From assembly GCF_003383615.1 (NCBI RefSeq), contig NZ_QNUL01000002.1, positions 434,001 to 498,000 on the forward strand: DNA of 64,000 nt. The letters run 5' to 3'. The notes beneath the pieces were generated by a model. That model saw nothing but the letters and a program-made list of their open reading frames with translations. It was not told where the DNA came from and did not search any database. The DNA comes from Dyadobacter luteus. Lineage in GTDB: Bacteria > Bacteroidota > Bacteroidia > Cytophagales > Spirosomataceae. Made by a program: the position numbers and the translations under genes. This document shows, in pieces, positions 36,579-46,004 of the stretch; the stretch's first letter is position 1; each line of letters starts with the position of its first letter.

Positions 36579-36620
36579 AAAAGCCACCGGGGGAAATCTA
36601 TTTCTTCTGGTGGCTTTTTT
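36579..36620 (+). terminator. intrinsic terminator after the secreted nuclease gene
   Basis: AAAAGCCACC (36579-36588) pairs with GGTGGCTTTT (36609-36618), followed by T residues. Confidence 0.85.
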
Positions 36621-36705
36621 ATGTATACATATTTGCAAGGCACGCAATTTGTAACCCGCTGAAACAAATTGCCTGATGAACAGGTCTTCATTAAAAAGTC
36701 AGTAT

Positions 36706-37275
36706 ATGTATAAACTAAAAGTAATTTCGTCAACGGTACGCCCGGGAAGGAAAGGTCCTATCGTAGCGGCCTGGATTCTGGAGGTTGCACGTCAGTATGG
36801 TTATTTTGATGTAGAGTTGCTTGATCTGGGAGAGATTAATCTTCCATTGATGAACGAAGCAAAGCATCCCTCACTACGGGAGTATGAGCACGAGCATACT
36901 AAAAAATGGAGTGCGGTCATTGATGAAGCAGATGCTTTTATCTTCGTAACCGGCGAGTACGACCACAATTATCCGGCTCCGTTGCGCAATGCGCTTGAAT
37001 ATCTGGTACATGAGTGGGGTTACAAGCCAGCTGGAATTGTGAGCTATGGAGGAGTCTCTGCCGGAACCAGGGCAGCTACGAACCTGAAAGGGGATCTGGC
37101 AGTTTTCAAAACGGTAGCACTGCCGGAAGCCGTGAACCTGCCTTTTTTCACGGAAAGTATCAACGAGCAAAATGAGCTCGTGGTAAACGACATATCAAAG
37201 AAGGCTGCCAAAACTATGCTCGACGAGCTACTGAAGTGGACCAAAGCACTCAAACCGATGCGATCCGGCGATTGA
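36706..37275 (+). CDS. NADPH-dependent FMN reductase family protein
   Basis: 189 residues from MYKLKVISSTVRPGRKG, whose STVRPGRKGP is the FMN phosphate loop. Later motifs are FVTGEYDHNYPAPLRNALEYL and PAGIVSYGGVSAGTRA, typical of flavodoxin-like NAD(P)H:FMN/quinone reductases. An upstream in-frame ATG at 36676 would add 10 residues. Cytosolic. The role may be redox protection or flavin reduction; the partner is unknown. Confidence 0.88.
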   Translation: MYKLKVISSTVRPGRKGPIVAAWILEVARQYGYFDVELLDLGEINLPLMNEAKHPSLREYEHEHTKKWSAVIDEADAFIFVTGEYDHNYPAPLRNALEYLVHEWGYKPAGIVSYGGVSAGTRAATNLKGDLAVFKTVALPEAVNLPFFTESINEQNELVVNDISKKAAKTMLDELLKWTKALKPMRSGD

Positions 37276-37300
37276 GAACATCACAAATGACAAATAAGAC

Positions 37301-37330
37301 AGGGAGGCAGTAAGTTGCCTCTCTTTTTTT
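37301..37330 (+). terminator. intrinsic terminator after the FMN reductase gene
   Basis: AGGGAGGCA and TGCCTCTCT form a 9-bp stem (one G.T) with a 6-base loop, followed by a T run. Confidence 0.85.
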
Positions 37331-37420
37331 GCCAAAATGGTTTTTAGGGCATTATAGATATCGTATCAGTTGCTTTATATACCAGATAACTACCGATTTA
37401 TCAAAAACTAAGTCCCAGCT

Positions 37421-38614
37421 ATGCCAGAACGGGTATCAACGTCGAGAGTGAATTCCATAGATATAATCAGGGGAGCCATTATGATTGTAATGGCGCTGGA
37501 TCATGTACGGGAGTATTTCTATATCACCGCATTATCCGCCGATCCTACAGATCCGGCCACGACGACTCCCATACTCTTTTTTACACGCTGGATTACCCAC
37601 TATTGCGCCCCGTCATTTTTATTACTTTCGGGAATATCGGCTTACTTGTCGGGCAGGAAGAAAACACTTTCTGAAAGCAGCAGTTTTCTGGCCAAGAGGG
37701 GATTATGGCTGATTTTTGTGGAGCTGGTTATCATCACATTCGCACTGACTTTCGATATTACTTATAAGTTCTTTATTCTGCAGGTAATATGGGCGGTCGG
37801 TATGAGTATGCTCGTTCTTTCTGTGCTGATCCGTATCGTTCCGACGAGAGTCATTCTGTATATAGGGTTGATCCTGATTTTTGGACACAATTTGCTTGGT
37901 TTAGTTAAACTCCCCGAGAATTCGGTTCCTGATATTGTATTGAATGTATTCTTTACCGCTGCCGGCAAGTTTTATCCGATCTATGCCAATCACGGTGTAT
38001 TGGTGCTGTACGTAATACTTCCGTGGACAGGCCTGATGCTGGTAGGGTATGGTCTGGGTAGTTTGTATGACAAAGAGGCTGATCCGGCCCAAAGGAAAAG
38101 GATGTTGCTGATATTGGGTAGCGTTGCCACGGCCTTGTTTGTTATATTAAGACTCATCAATGGTTATGGTGATCAGGCGCCGTGGAGCAGCCAAAGTGCC
38201 TCTTGGAGGACTTTTCTATCATTTCTGAATGTATCCAAATATCCGCCGTCACTGATGTATTGCCTGATGACGCAAGGCCCCGTTCTTCTGCTGCTGGCAG
38301 TTACTGAGCAGGTAGACAACCGCATCAGTCGATTCCTATCAGTCTACGGAAAAGTACCATTTTTTTATTATATTATTCACTTTTACCTGATCCACGGCCT
38401 TTGTGCCCTGGCGGTATTGGCATCAGGCTATACCTGGCGTCAGGCCACTAATCCTGAGATGTTCTTCCAGTTCAGACCCGACAATTTTGGCTTTAGTCTG
38501 GAGTATGTATATCTGATATGGATTGGAATTATTATATTGCTGTACATGCCGTGCCGTTGGTTTGGGAAGTACAAAACAAAACGTAAGAAAAAGTGGTGGC
38601 TCAGCTACCTCTAA
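37421..38614 (+). CDS. DUF1624/heparan-alpha-glucosaminide acetyltransferase-like membrane protein
   Basis: 397 residues with about 10 to 12 membrane helices. The N-terminal SIDIIRGAIMIVMALDHVREYF, with the conserved Asp-His after a helix, and RWITHYCAPSFLLLSGISAYL match the DUF1624/HGSNAT-like acyltransferase group. It probably moves acetyl groups across the membrane onto a sugar. A basic tail (KTKRKKKWW) is cytosolic. The acceptor is unknown. Confidence 0.85.
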   Translation: MPERVSTSRVNSIDIIRGAIMIVMALDHVREYFYITALSADPTDPATTTPILFFTRWITHYCAPSFLLLSGISAYLSGRKKTLSESSSFLAKRGLWLIFVELVIITFALTFDITYKFFILQVIWAVGMSMLVLSVLIRIVPTRVILYIGLILIFGHNLLGLVKLPENSVPDIVLNVFFTAAGKFYPIYANHGVLVLYVILPWTGLMLVGYGLGSLYDKEADPAQRKRMLLILGSVATALFVILRLINGYGDQAPWSSQSASWRTFLSFLNVSKYPPSLMYCLMTQGPVLLLLAVTEQVDNRISRFLSVYGKVPFFYYIIHFYLIHGLCALAVLASGYTWRQATNPEMFFQFRPDNFGFSLEYVYLIWIGIIILLYMPCRWFGKYKTKRKKKWWLSYL

Positions 38615-38714
38615 CGCTTGCTTTTGATGTGGAGATGGAATATTTGGCATGGCTTGATTTTTGTAATCCGACAAATAAATCTGTCCATCGCAGATTTCCT
38701 AATCTCATTTAAAC

Positions 38715-39851
38715 TTGAAGTACAGGTATTTTTTGCTGTTTCTGTTGGCTGTCAAGCCGGAAACGGACGTATTCGGACAGGAGCGGAAAAACTGGTTAAA
38801 ACGGTTTGTCAGCAAAACTATTTCAGATACAACAGCCCCGGGTAAACCAAGTTTCCGTGTTTATCCTACACTGGCTTATTCGCCCGAAACAAGTTTTGAA
38901 TTCGGGTTTTCGTCATTACTTCTTTTCCAGGCAAAGAATGACACCGTCAACAGACTGAGTGAGATCAATGCTTTCACATTTGTTACATTGGAAGGCCAGT
39001 ATGGAATATGGCTGGATAATGCGATTTATGGTGATAAGGATAACTGGTTTTTTCTAGGCAAAACTAAGTTTCAGCGCTTTCCGCTATTGTACTACGGAAT
39101 CGGACCTGAGACGCCTGGTAACGAACCTGCACTGATTGATGCCAATTATTTGCTTTTGAGGCAACGGATTTTGAGAAAAGTAGTCCGGAATGCTTTTATC
39201 GGTCCTGAGTTTGACTATCAGCAATTATATAACACAGACTTTAAACAACCAGAAGGTCATGATGTTTATGAGTTGCCTACTGGCAGCAATGGAGGTAAAA
39301 ACCTCGGACTGGGTATTGCCATGGTGTATGACAACAGGCACAATGTGCTGAACGTGCGTAAAGGCTTGTTTGCCGAGTTGTCATTTCTGTCGTATCGTAA
39401 GGCACTGGCGAGTGATCATAATTTTTTCGGCGTAAATCTGGACTTCAGATCTTCTCATTCCACAAGTAAACGTAACGTTTTCGCCTGGCAGGTATATGGT
39501 AATTTCATGTCAGGAGATGTGCCGTTCAATCAATTGGCATTGATGGGGGGAGAAATGATTATGCGCGGTTACTATTCAGGTCGCTACAGAGACAAGAACA
39601 TGGTTGCCGCCCAGGCAGAGCACCGCTGGCTTCCGTTTAAGTTTAGTCGTAGGTTTGGTGGGGCAGTATTCGGCGGTGCTGCTGTGGTGGCGCCCAAAGT
39701 AAACGAGTTTTCATGGAAACATATAAGGGCTTCCGGTGGGGTAGGGTTGCGTTATCTGTTATTTGCCAAAAAGGATATTTATCTGCGACTGGATGTAGGC
39801 TTCACAAAGGACGGTCCCGGATTTTACTTGTTTACGGGTGAAGCGTTTTAA
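38715..39851 (+). CDS. BamA/TamA-family outer-membrane barrel protein, TTG start
   Basis: 378 residues. The only credible start is TTG at 38715; an in-frame stop lies at 38700 and no ATG precedes the conserved region. This start gives a signal-like YFLLFLLAV. The body is rich in alternating beta strands and matches the surface-antigen D15 C-terminal barrel: YYGIGPETPGNE, LGIAMVYDNRHNVLNVRKGLFAE, MGGEMIMRGYYSGRYRDKN, GGVGLRYLLF, ending in Phe. No POTRA domains are present. It may assemble or export surface material; the function is not known. Confidence 0.78.
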   Translation: MKYRYFLLFLLAVKPETDVFGQERKNWLKRFVSKTISDTTAPGKPSFRVYPTLAYSPETSFEFGFSSLLLFQAKNDTVNRLSEINAFTFVTLEGQYGIWLDNAIYGDKDNWFFLGKTKFQRFPLLYYGIGPETPGNEPALIDANYLLLRQRILRKVVRNAFIGPEFDYQQLYNTDFKQPEGHDVYELPTGSNGGKNLGLGIAMVYDNRHNVLNVRKGLFAELSFLSYRKALASDHNFFGVNLDFRSSHSTSKRNVFAWQVYGNFMSGDVPFNQLALMGGEMIMRGYYSGRYRDKNMVAAQAEHRWLPFKFSRRFGGAVFGGAAVVAPKVNEFSWKHIRASGGVGLRYLLFAKKDIYLRLDVGFTKDGPGFYLFTGEAF

Positions 39852-39948
39852 ATAGAGCCTTCGAAAATACATTAAATAGCGTGCTGGTTACAACTATTTC
39901 GAGCTGAGAGGAATCCTTTGTTTGTATCTATTTAACAGGATAAGATTT

Positions 39949-40491
39949 ATGAAGAGGACCGTCACATTTGCATTGCTGTTAATAATGTTTGTATCCTGCA
40001 GGAAAAAGGATGTTCAGGTCGAGCCGGAACCCAGATATAAACCGACGGATGTTCTTGTAGGAATGAAAAATGATGCATCTATTGCGGATGTATTTCAATT
40101 TATCAATTCTTATGAGCACGAAGTTGAAACTATAACCGGTAGCTTTTATATATCTGATTTACCGGTAGATAGTCTCGAATATGTGTTGCTTGAACTAAAT
40201 CAGAAACCTTATCTGACAAATCCTGGCTGGAAGGTAGGAGGTTATGTGGCTGATAGACTTATTCACGTTTTTCCAAGAATGTACAGTATGAATCAACTAT
40301 CCAATCAGTCCGATTGGTTGAATACGGTTAGCCAGTTGAAGTTAAAACTGCTCAGACGGAGCAGTGGGGGAGTTGTGCTTTACCTGCATGTACCTGCTGG
40401 TGCTGAAAAGGATTGGGTGGAAAAGTTTAAGGAGCAAAGTGATGTTCAGTGGGCAGATTTAAACTATTATGCTGACATCGTCTTGAATTAA
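39949..40491 (+). CDS. hypothetical lipoprotein, prodomain/inhibitor-like
   Basis: 180 residues from MKRTVTFALLLIMFVSC, with a lipobox Cys at 17. The family is not recognised. Two short stretches, VLVGMKNDASIADVFQFI and the end DVQWADLNYYADI, look like the fold of subtilase prodomains or I9-type inhibitors, which end near a VxxAxPN strand; this is a weak resemblance. An upstream in-frame TTG at 39922 is less likely. It is convergent with the AbiEii gene. Confidence 0.55.
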   Translation: MKRTVTFALLLIMFVSCRKKDVQVEPEPRYKPTDVLVGMKNDASIADVFQFINSYEHEVETITGSFYISDLPVDSLEYVLLELNQKPYLTNPGWKVGGYVADRLIHVFPRMYSMNQLSNQSDWLNTVSQLKLKLLRRSSGGVVLYLHVPAGAEKDWVEKFKEQSDVQWADLNYYADIVLN

Positions 40492-40578
40492 ATCTCGGTC
40501 CGGGCGGTAATGCAAGCTGGAAGTTTATGGAAAGTGTTGAAAGCAGATTTTTTTGGTTTGAATCGGACGGTGTTGGAT

Positions 40579-41436
40579 TTATTCACCAGCTATTTTCAAT
40601 TTGGAAACCAGATGATGAAAGTATTCTGCATCCCAGATATCCAGTACGCCTGCATCGGGAATAAATCTGCTGATATCATCTTTTATCCGACCAAAATTCA
40701 CTTCGTCGATTTTGTTTCGGAGTAATTCCCGAAAATCTTCCTGTACTATAGTATCTTCATTCCAATCACCGCTGTCTTTTGCTCTTGATAGAAAATGTTC
40801 GAGATTCATTGATGCACCTCTGCGGATATACCATTCCAGATCATACCAGTCTCGTCCTTTGACATTATTTTTCCATTTTCTAAAAAGTAGAGCGTGCATT
40901 TTTCCGGCAAACAAATCCGGTAGACTGAAACACTTTACATAAAATGAGAAAGGTTTTAACAAAAGCTTTTCCTCGGTGTGGAAGTCAAGAGGAGGCATCG
41001 TGTCGACTTCAATCTTAATTTTAATATTTGCAGTTTGTTTCAGACTCTGTTGAGGAATTACACTTTCAAGAACCAATTCTTTCCAGATTGTTTCTGATTT
41101 TAGAAATGCGGAATCAATGCTACTTTGTGTTGTTTTCTTTTTTTCTTTGATAGACACATGCATGCCCAACGCTTCAAATTCGTCAATAATTGCCGATAGA
41201 TATCCGTTGATGGAAAAATCTGGCTTTACTTCTAATAACGAAAAATCCAAATCTTCTGAATATCGGTCTAATCCGTAAAAAAGCCGGAGTGCTGTACCAC
41301 CATAAAAGGCCGCTTTTTCAAAAAAGCCTTTCCGATAGAGCCCGGCTAGCGCTACCTCTTGCATGATTTCCCGCAAAGCTTGTGTGGCATCGTCTTGATT
41401 TGCAGGATTATATTCGGTAAGCCACTGTTTTATCAT
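40579..41436 (-). CDS. AbiEii/AbiGii-type nucleotidyltransferase toxin
   Basis: 285 residues. The nucleotidyltransferase motif is AFYGGTALRLFYGLDRYSEDLDFSLLE (GGTALR plus the DxD pair) near residues 43-69, followed by KMHALLFRKWKNNVKGRDWYDLEWY, typical of AbiEii. Known AbiEii toxins transfer nucleotides and block growth; in type IV toxin-antitoxin systems this gives abortive phage infection. The ATG overlaps the antitoxin stop by 4 bp, so translation is coupled. Confidence 0.88.
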   Translation of the reverse strand: MIKQWLTEYNPANQDDATQALREIMQEVALAGLYRKGFFEKAAFYGGTALRLFYGLDRYSEDLDFSLLEVKPDFSINGYLSAIIDEFEALGMHVSIKEKKKTTQSSIDSAFLKSETIWKELVLESVIPQQSLKQTANIKIKIEVDTMPPLDFHTEEKLLLKPFSFYVKCFSLPDLFAGKMHALLFRKWKNNVKGRDWYDLEWYIRRGASMNLEHFLSRAKDSGDWNEDTIVQEDFRELLRNKIDEVNFGRIKDDISRFIPDAGVLDIWDAEYFHHLVSKLKIAGE

Positions 41437-42071
41437 AGGGTTCTGAGCAGTTTAAGTACCATTGTAAGGCTTGTTTGTTTCGGTGAATCTTCCAGCCAGG
41501 TTTCCATAGCGTCTGTATTTAATTCTTTTAACTGGTGTTCATCCATTCTCAGATTATCCAGTAGGTATTCAGCTGCTGCCGTTTGGCTTCTGAGTATAAT
41601 TCCGGCAGAGTAGGCTACTTTGTCAAACAAGGCTTTCTCTGGTGTTGCGATGATAACATTTTGTTTTTCTGCAATTGAAAGAGTCTGAATCCCTAAGCTA
41701 TAATAAGGCAATGGTAGCCGTGTATAAGAGAAAGAGCCTACAGGCGTTTGGAATTGCCTTGCAACTTTTGTCGTTCCCGAAGAAATTTCAAATACTCTTT
41801 CAGGAATGAGTCCGTAATAGGATAAAGCAGTGTCAAATGAAATGTAGCTTGGTCCCAGCAGATGGTTGGCCAAAAGAAACGGCTCAGTGCGTACGTTTGT
41901 GAGGTTTTTGGTGGGAAGGTAAATCCCTTTTTTTACAGATTGAATAATACCAGCTGAAATGAGCTCGTGAATTTTATCATTAGGACGTTTATAGTCTTTC
42001 AAAAAGGAAGTCAACAGCTGATGAGTTAGCGGCTGGTGAGCAATATTTCGTATGTTTTGCAAGAGATCCAT
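41433..42071 (-). CDS. AbiEi-family antitoxin/autoregulator
   Basis: 212 residues. The N-terminal winged-helix part (LTSFLKDYKRPNDKIHELISAGIIQSVKKGIYLP) is followed by the AbiEi core LLGPSYISFDTALSYYGLIPE and ATPEKALFDKVAYSAG. AbiEi proteins repress their own operon and neutralise the toxin. A perfect inverted repeat lies directly upstream at 42079-42119. ATG start at 42071. Confidence 0.88.
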   Translation of the reverse strand: MDLLQNIRNIAHQPLTHQLLTSFLKDYKRPNDKIHELISAGIIQSVKKGIYLPTKNLTNVRTEPFLLANHLLGPSYISFDTALSYYGLIPERVFEISSGTTKVARQFQTPVGSFSYTRLPLPYYSLGIQTLSIAEKQNVIIATPEKALFDKVAYSAGIILRSQTAAAEYLLDNLRMDEHQLKELNTDAMETWLEDSPKQTSLTMVLKLLRTL

Positions 42072-42078
42072 GTATAAA

Positions 42079-42119
42079 TTTAACAGGATAATCGGAATTT
42101 ATCCGATTATCCTGTTAAA
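42079..42119. promoter_or_regulatory. 18-bp perfect inverted repeat upstream of abiEi
   Basis: TTTAACAGGATAATCGGA (42079-42096) is fully complementary to 42102-42119 across a 5-base ATTTA gap, ending 7 bp before the AbiEi ATG. Known AbiEi proteins bind inverted repeats in their promoter, so this is the likely operator. Confidence 0.75.
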
Positions 42120-42198
42120 AATTTACAATAGCTTATTTTATTGTGAGTTAGTTAGCAACGATTTGCCATCTTTAAGTTAGTTGCCAGCCTGATGTCAA

Positions 42199-43338
42199 TT
42201 AGCTCCGGTGCCGGTACGTAAATGCCACCAGCAAAAGCAAAAATCCAACAAAAGCGAGTGCAATAGGCAATGAAAAGCCTTCGGCAATAAAGCCGATCAG
42301 TGCAGGGCCGGCGAGCTGTCCGGCGTAACCAAGCGTAGTTACAGCGGGGAGTGAGACCGAAGGTGGAATGTTGGGAATGTTACCGGCAGCTGTGAAAAAG
42401 ACCGGCACTACGTTGGCTGCTCCGAGCCCTACCAATACAAAACCCAACAATGCTGCTGCCTGTGAAGGAACAAAAGAGGCGATCAGAAAGCCCGCGGAGG
42501 AAATCAGTGCCCCGTATAACACGACTTTTCCAGCTCCGATCTTATGAACGATTTTGTCCCCTGTCAATCTCATGACGGCCATTGCAACCGAAAATGCAGC
42601 AAAGCCTAAGCCGGCCATAGAAGGATCGAATCCTCTGTTGAACTGAAGAAACACAGCGCTCCAGTCGAGCAGAGAGCCTTCTGCAAGAAAAAATACAAAA
42701 CACATCAAACCTAAAACAAGTACGGGCCCTCGTGGCACTGCAAATGCAAATGAATCTACTTTGTCTTCCAGAGCATGTGGCAGCAGGTTTTTATACTGAC
42801 TTACAGCAATCAGAAACAGCAGTGCGGATATGCATACAGCAGCGATAATCGGAGACAATCCGAATTTGATCAGAAAGCCCAAACCTATAGAGCCAACCAG
42901 TCCGCCGACGCTGAACATTCCGTGGAAGGAGGACATGATATGTTTGCCTGTGCGGTTCTGAACTACAACTGCGTGGCTGTTCATTGATACATCAATAGAG
43001 CCAATTGCAGAACCGAATATGAAAAGTGCTATGGCCAGTTGCCATGAAGATGTTGTCAATAAAAGCACAGGAAGGATAATTGCAATCACTGTAGCGGCGG
43101 CCAGCATGACTTTTCTACTGCCATAATTATTGATAAACATTCCTGTGAAAGGCATGGTAATAATGGCTCCTGCTCCCAGCGACAGCAATACCAGACCTAA
43201 GGTGGCATCATCCAGTCCGAGGTTGACTTTGGCTACAGGTACCATTGGTGCCCAGCTGGAAAGCCCAATTCCACAAACCAGAAATATAAGTAAGCAAGCC
43301 TTTCTGGCTGCATTTGTTTGCTGAGTACGCTGATCCAT
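42199..43338 (-). CDS. MFS transporter, YbjJ/fucose-permease-like
   Basis: 379 residues from MDQRTQQTNAARKACLLIFL, with about 12 membrane helices. It has the MFS loop FINNYGSRKVMLAAA and SSFHGMFSVGGLVGSIGLG. The start at 43338 is favoured; a frame from 43401 adds an unrelated 21-residue extension. The substrate is unknown. The spacer to the GMC gene carries a terminator, so it is probably separate. Confidence 0.83.
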   Translation of the reverse strand: MDQRTQQTNAARKACLLIFLVCGIGLSSWAPMVPVAKVNLGLDDATLGLVLLSLGAGAIITMPFTGMFINNYGSRKVMLAAATVIAIILPVLLLTTSSWQLAIALFIFGSAIGSIDVSMNSHAVVVQNRTGKHIMSSFHGMFSVGGLVGSIGLGFLIKFGLSPIIAAVCISALLFLIAVSQYKNLLPHALEDKVDSFAFAVPRGPVLVLGLMCFVFFLAEGSLLDWSAVFLQFNRGFDPSMAGLGFAAFSVAMAVMRLTGDKIVHKIGAGKVVLYGALISSAGFLIASFVPSQAAALLGFVLVGLGAANVVPVFFTAAGNIPNIPPSVSLPAVTTLGYAGQLAGPALIGFIAEGFSLPIALAFVGFLLLLVAFTYRHRS

Positions 43339-43387
43339 TCTGATGATGTTTCCTGCAAAATAAGATTTTAACGTAGCCCAACAAAAC

Positions 43388-43421
43388 AGAAAGCCGGACA
43401 CGTGTTTGCGACCGGCTTTCT
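43388..43421. terminator. hairpin terminator between GMC and MFS genes
   Basis: AGAAAGCCGG (43388-43397) and CCGGCTTTCT (43412-43421) form a perfect 10-bp stem, downstream of the GMC oxidoreductase gene on the minus strand. Confidence 0.72.
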
Positions 43422-43487
43422 ATTTCTATTTTTAGTGGTTAGGATCTCTCCGATTATCAACCGCTACTGCTTGAAAATCAGCAGTAA

Positions 43488-45203
43488 TTACAGATTCTTC
43501 TTTTTTGACTCTTTCACCGCAAAATCAACCGCGCGGGCTGTCAGTGCCATGTAGGTTAATGATGGATTAACACAGGATGCTGAAGTCATGGCAGCTCCGT
43601 CGGTAACAAACACATTTTTAACCGCATGAAGCTGGTTGTTTCCGTTCAGAACCGAAGTTTTCGGATCACGGCCCATTCTTGCTGTTCCCATTTCGTGAAT
43701 TGCCATGCCCAGGTAAGAGCCATTGTCGTATGTTTTTACATTTTTAACACCCGACTTTTCAAGCATTTCAGCAGCGTCGTTCGCCATATCCACACGCATT
43801 TTCTTTTCGTTTTCTCTCAGGTCTGCATCAAAAACAACAGTTGGCATGCCAAATTTGTCCTTCTTATCTTTATTCAGATACATGCGGTTTTCATGGTAAG
43901 GAAGCGTTTCACCGAAGCCGCCGAAGCCCATCGTCCAGTTGCCCGGGGTAGTCAGTACTTCTTTGAAATCAGCACCGAAAGCAAGTTCTGCAATGTTGCG
44001 CTGCCATCCCTGACGGCCACCACCTCCCTGGTAGCCGAAGCCACGCAGGTAATCGCGCTTGTCGTTTCCGACATTGCGGTAGCGCGGTACGTAAATGCCA
44101 TTCGCTCTTCTTCCAAAGTAATATTTATCCAAATCACCTTCCCACACACCGCTTGCTCCGGTACGGAAATGGTGATCCATCAGATTATGACCCAGCTCTC
44201 CGGAATCATTACCCAGTCCATTCTGGAAACGGGCAGAGGTAGAATTTAACAGCAATGCTGCAGAAGCAATTGCGCTTGCGCATACGAAAATGATCTTGGC
44301 CAGATACTCCCGTTCCTGCAATGTTACAGCATCAATGACACGGACGCCAGTCGCTTTTTTGGTCTTATCGTCGTACACAATTTCTTTTACTACTGAATCA
44401 GGACGAAGCGTAAGTAGCCCCGTTTTCATAGCAGGAGGCAGCGTACTCGACTGCGTACTGAAATACGCTCCGTAAGGGCAACCCAGGGAACATTTATTGC
44501 GGTACTGACATGGACCGCGACCACCATCCAGCTGTATTTTGGTGGGTTGGGAAAGGTTGGCAACGCGTCCGATCGTCATATGTCGGCCGGGAAATTCTTT
44601 TTCAAGTCTCTTACGAACCTCTTTCTCCACGAAATACATTTCCATGGGCGGAATAAAATCGCTGTCGGGTAGTTGAGGAAGATTGAGTTTTTCTCCCGAG
44701 ATACCTACATGCTTCTCAACATAGGAATACCAGGGTGCTACATCTTTATACCGGATAGGCCAGTCAACGGCAATCCCGTCTTTCAGGTTGGCTTCAAAAT
44801 CAAGATCGCTGAGTCTGTAAGACTGCCTTCCCCACATGATCGATTTACCTCCGACAATATTTGGTCTGAACCAGTCGAAACGTTTCTTCTCCTCGTAAGG
44901 AGCATCCATGTCATTCATCCAGTATTTTTCCGTCATTTCATTGTACGGGTAATCGCGTGACAGGAAAGGATGCGTTTCCTTCTGCTTTACAGTCAACCGC
45001 CCGTTGTATTGTGACTCCCAAGGTGCTTTTAGTGCATTCTCATAACCTGTAACGTGCTCCAGGTTTTTGCCTTTTTCGAGCATTAATACTTTTAGTCCTT
45101 TGGCAGTGAGCTCTTTTGCTGCCCATCCGCCGGATACTCCCGAACCAATGACGATTGCGTCATAGGTTATATCTTTTACTGCATCAATATTTAAGTTCGC
45201 CAT
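43488..45203 (-). CDS. GMC oxidoreductase, gluconate 2-dehydrogenase-like large subunit
   Basis: 571 residues. The FAD-binding VIGSGVSGGWAAKELTAKGLKVLMLEKG is at the N-terminus; GGKSIMWGRQSYR and the Cys-rich GPCQYRNKCSLGCPYGAYF follow; the C-terminal substrate domain has EMGTARMGRDPKTSVLN and VTDGAAMTSASCVNPSLTYMALTARA. The Cys cluster (CxxxCxxxC) fits a 3Fe-4S ligand set seen in some GMC dehydrogenases. It oxidises a sugar or polyol at the membrane side. The small subunit gene is 73 bp upstream. The sugar is unknown. Confidence 0.87.
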   Translation of the reverse strand: MANLNIDAVKDITYDAIVIGSGVSGGWAAKELTAKGLKVLMLEKGKNLEHVTGYENALKAPWESQYNGRLTVKQKETHPFLSRDYPYNEMTEKYWMNDMDAPYEEKKRFDWFRPNIVGGKSIMWGRQSYRLSDLDFEANLKDGIAVDWPIRYKDVAPWYSYVEKHVGISGEKLNLPQLPDSDFIPPMEMYFVEKEVRKRLEKEFPGRHMTIGRVANLSQPTKIQLDGGRGPCQYRNKCSLGCPYGAYFSTQSSTLPPAMKTGLLTLRPDSVVKEIVYDDKTKKATGVRVIDAVTLQEREYLAKIIFVCASAIASAALLLNSTSARFQNGLGNDSGELGHNLMDHHFRTGASGVWEGDLDKYYFGRRANGIYVPRYRNVGNDKRDYLRGFGYQGGGGRQGWQRNIAELAFGADFKEVLTTPGNWTMGFGGFGETLPYHENRMYLNKDKKDKFGMPTVVFDADLRENEKKMRVDMANDAAEMLEKSGVKNVKTYDNGSYLGMAIHEMGTARMGRDPKTSVLNGNNQLHAVKNVFVTDGAAMTSASCVNPSLTYMALTARAVDFAVKESKKKNL

Positions 45204-45276
45204 TTTTAAAATAATTCATGATGGATTTGAGGAATGAAACTACAGGCTGTTTTTGAGACAACCTTTGTTAGCGAAA

Positions 45277-45807
45277 TCAGATCGCCCAGCTTTTCTGCCC
45301 TTTAGGTAAAGGCCATGATCCTTCGAAGCGGCCGGGTATCGGAAGATAGTCCAATGCCTGGGTAGCGCCGATTTCAGAAGTGAAATAACCGGTGACAGTA
45401 AGTCCTTTCATCTGAAGAAAAAACGGTTTGTCAGATTTTGTAGCTCTTGTCAGTATCTCCTTTTTCTGGCCGGCATCCAGATTCACGAACGCTTTCTGGT
45501 ATACTTCCTGACTATCCTTGTTGAGTCTTTCAACTCCATCATAGAATTTCTTTTGCTCGTCAATCTGATAGCAATCACGGACAACGCGTACTATAAACTT
45601 TTCTACACCCGCGGCTTTGGCTCCGGGAGTACCTGTGGTGGGGATAATAACATCTGCAATTTCTGATAGTAAGGCTTCCTGATCGGCAGTAACAGAAAGG
45701 GATGGCCCGAAATTCAGTTTTTCACCCATGGCTCCTGCCATCAGTGGCGCAGCAAGAACCCCGCCCATCATGAGGGTTATTCTTTCAATCGCTTCTCTAC
45801 GGTTCAT
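45277..45807 (-). CDS. gluconate 2-dehydrogenase subunit 3-like protein
   Basis: 176 residues with a Tat-like N-terminus (NRREAIERITLMMGGVLAAP). The family pattern LLSEIADVIIPTTGTPGAKAAGVEKFI and the later VTGYFTSEIGATQALDYLPIPGRF are present. This small subunit accompanies GMC large subunits and supports their export and assembly. It is the first gene of the pair. Confidence 0.88.
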   Translation of the reverse strand: MNRREAIERITLMMGGVLAAPLMAGAMGEKLNFGPSLSVTADQEALLSEIADVIIPTTGTPGAKAAGVEKFIVRVVRDCYQIDEQKKFYDGVERLNKDSQEVYQKAFVNLDAGQKKEILTRATKSDKPFFLQMKGLTVTGYFTSEIGATQALDYLPIPGRFEGSWPLPKGQKSWAI

Positions 45808-46004
45808 TGTGTTATTTATGGTTTAGAATAGGTTCCGGTTGAAGGGATACTATACAAGAATACAATCGTTTTAACAAATCAAGAAATAAAAGGATAAAAT
45901 CTATTTTTCTCTTTTATCAAAAACGATCCAATTTACAGAAGTTATTGATGAACCGAATCTTTATTAACGAAATTAACATCCGGTTTTAGCAAAGATTTGA
46001 AATA

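Noticed and set aside
43626-44249. 207-codon plus-strand frame opposite the GMC oxidoreductase gene
   Set aside because: Antisense shadow of a well-supported gene.
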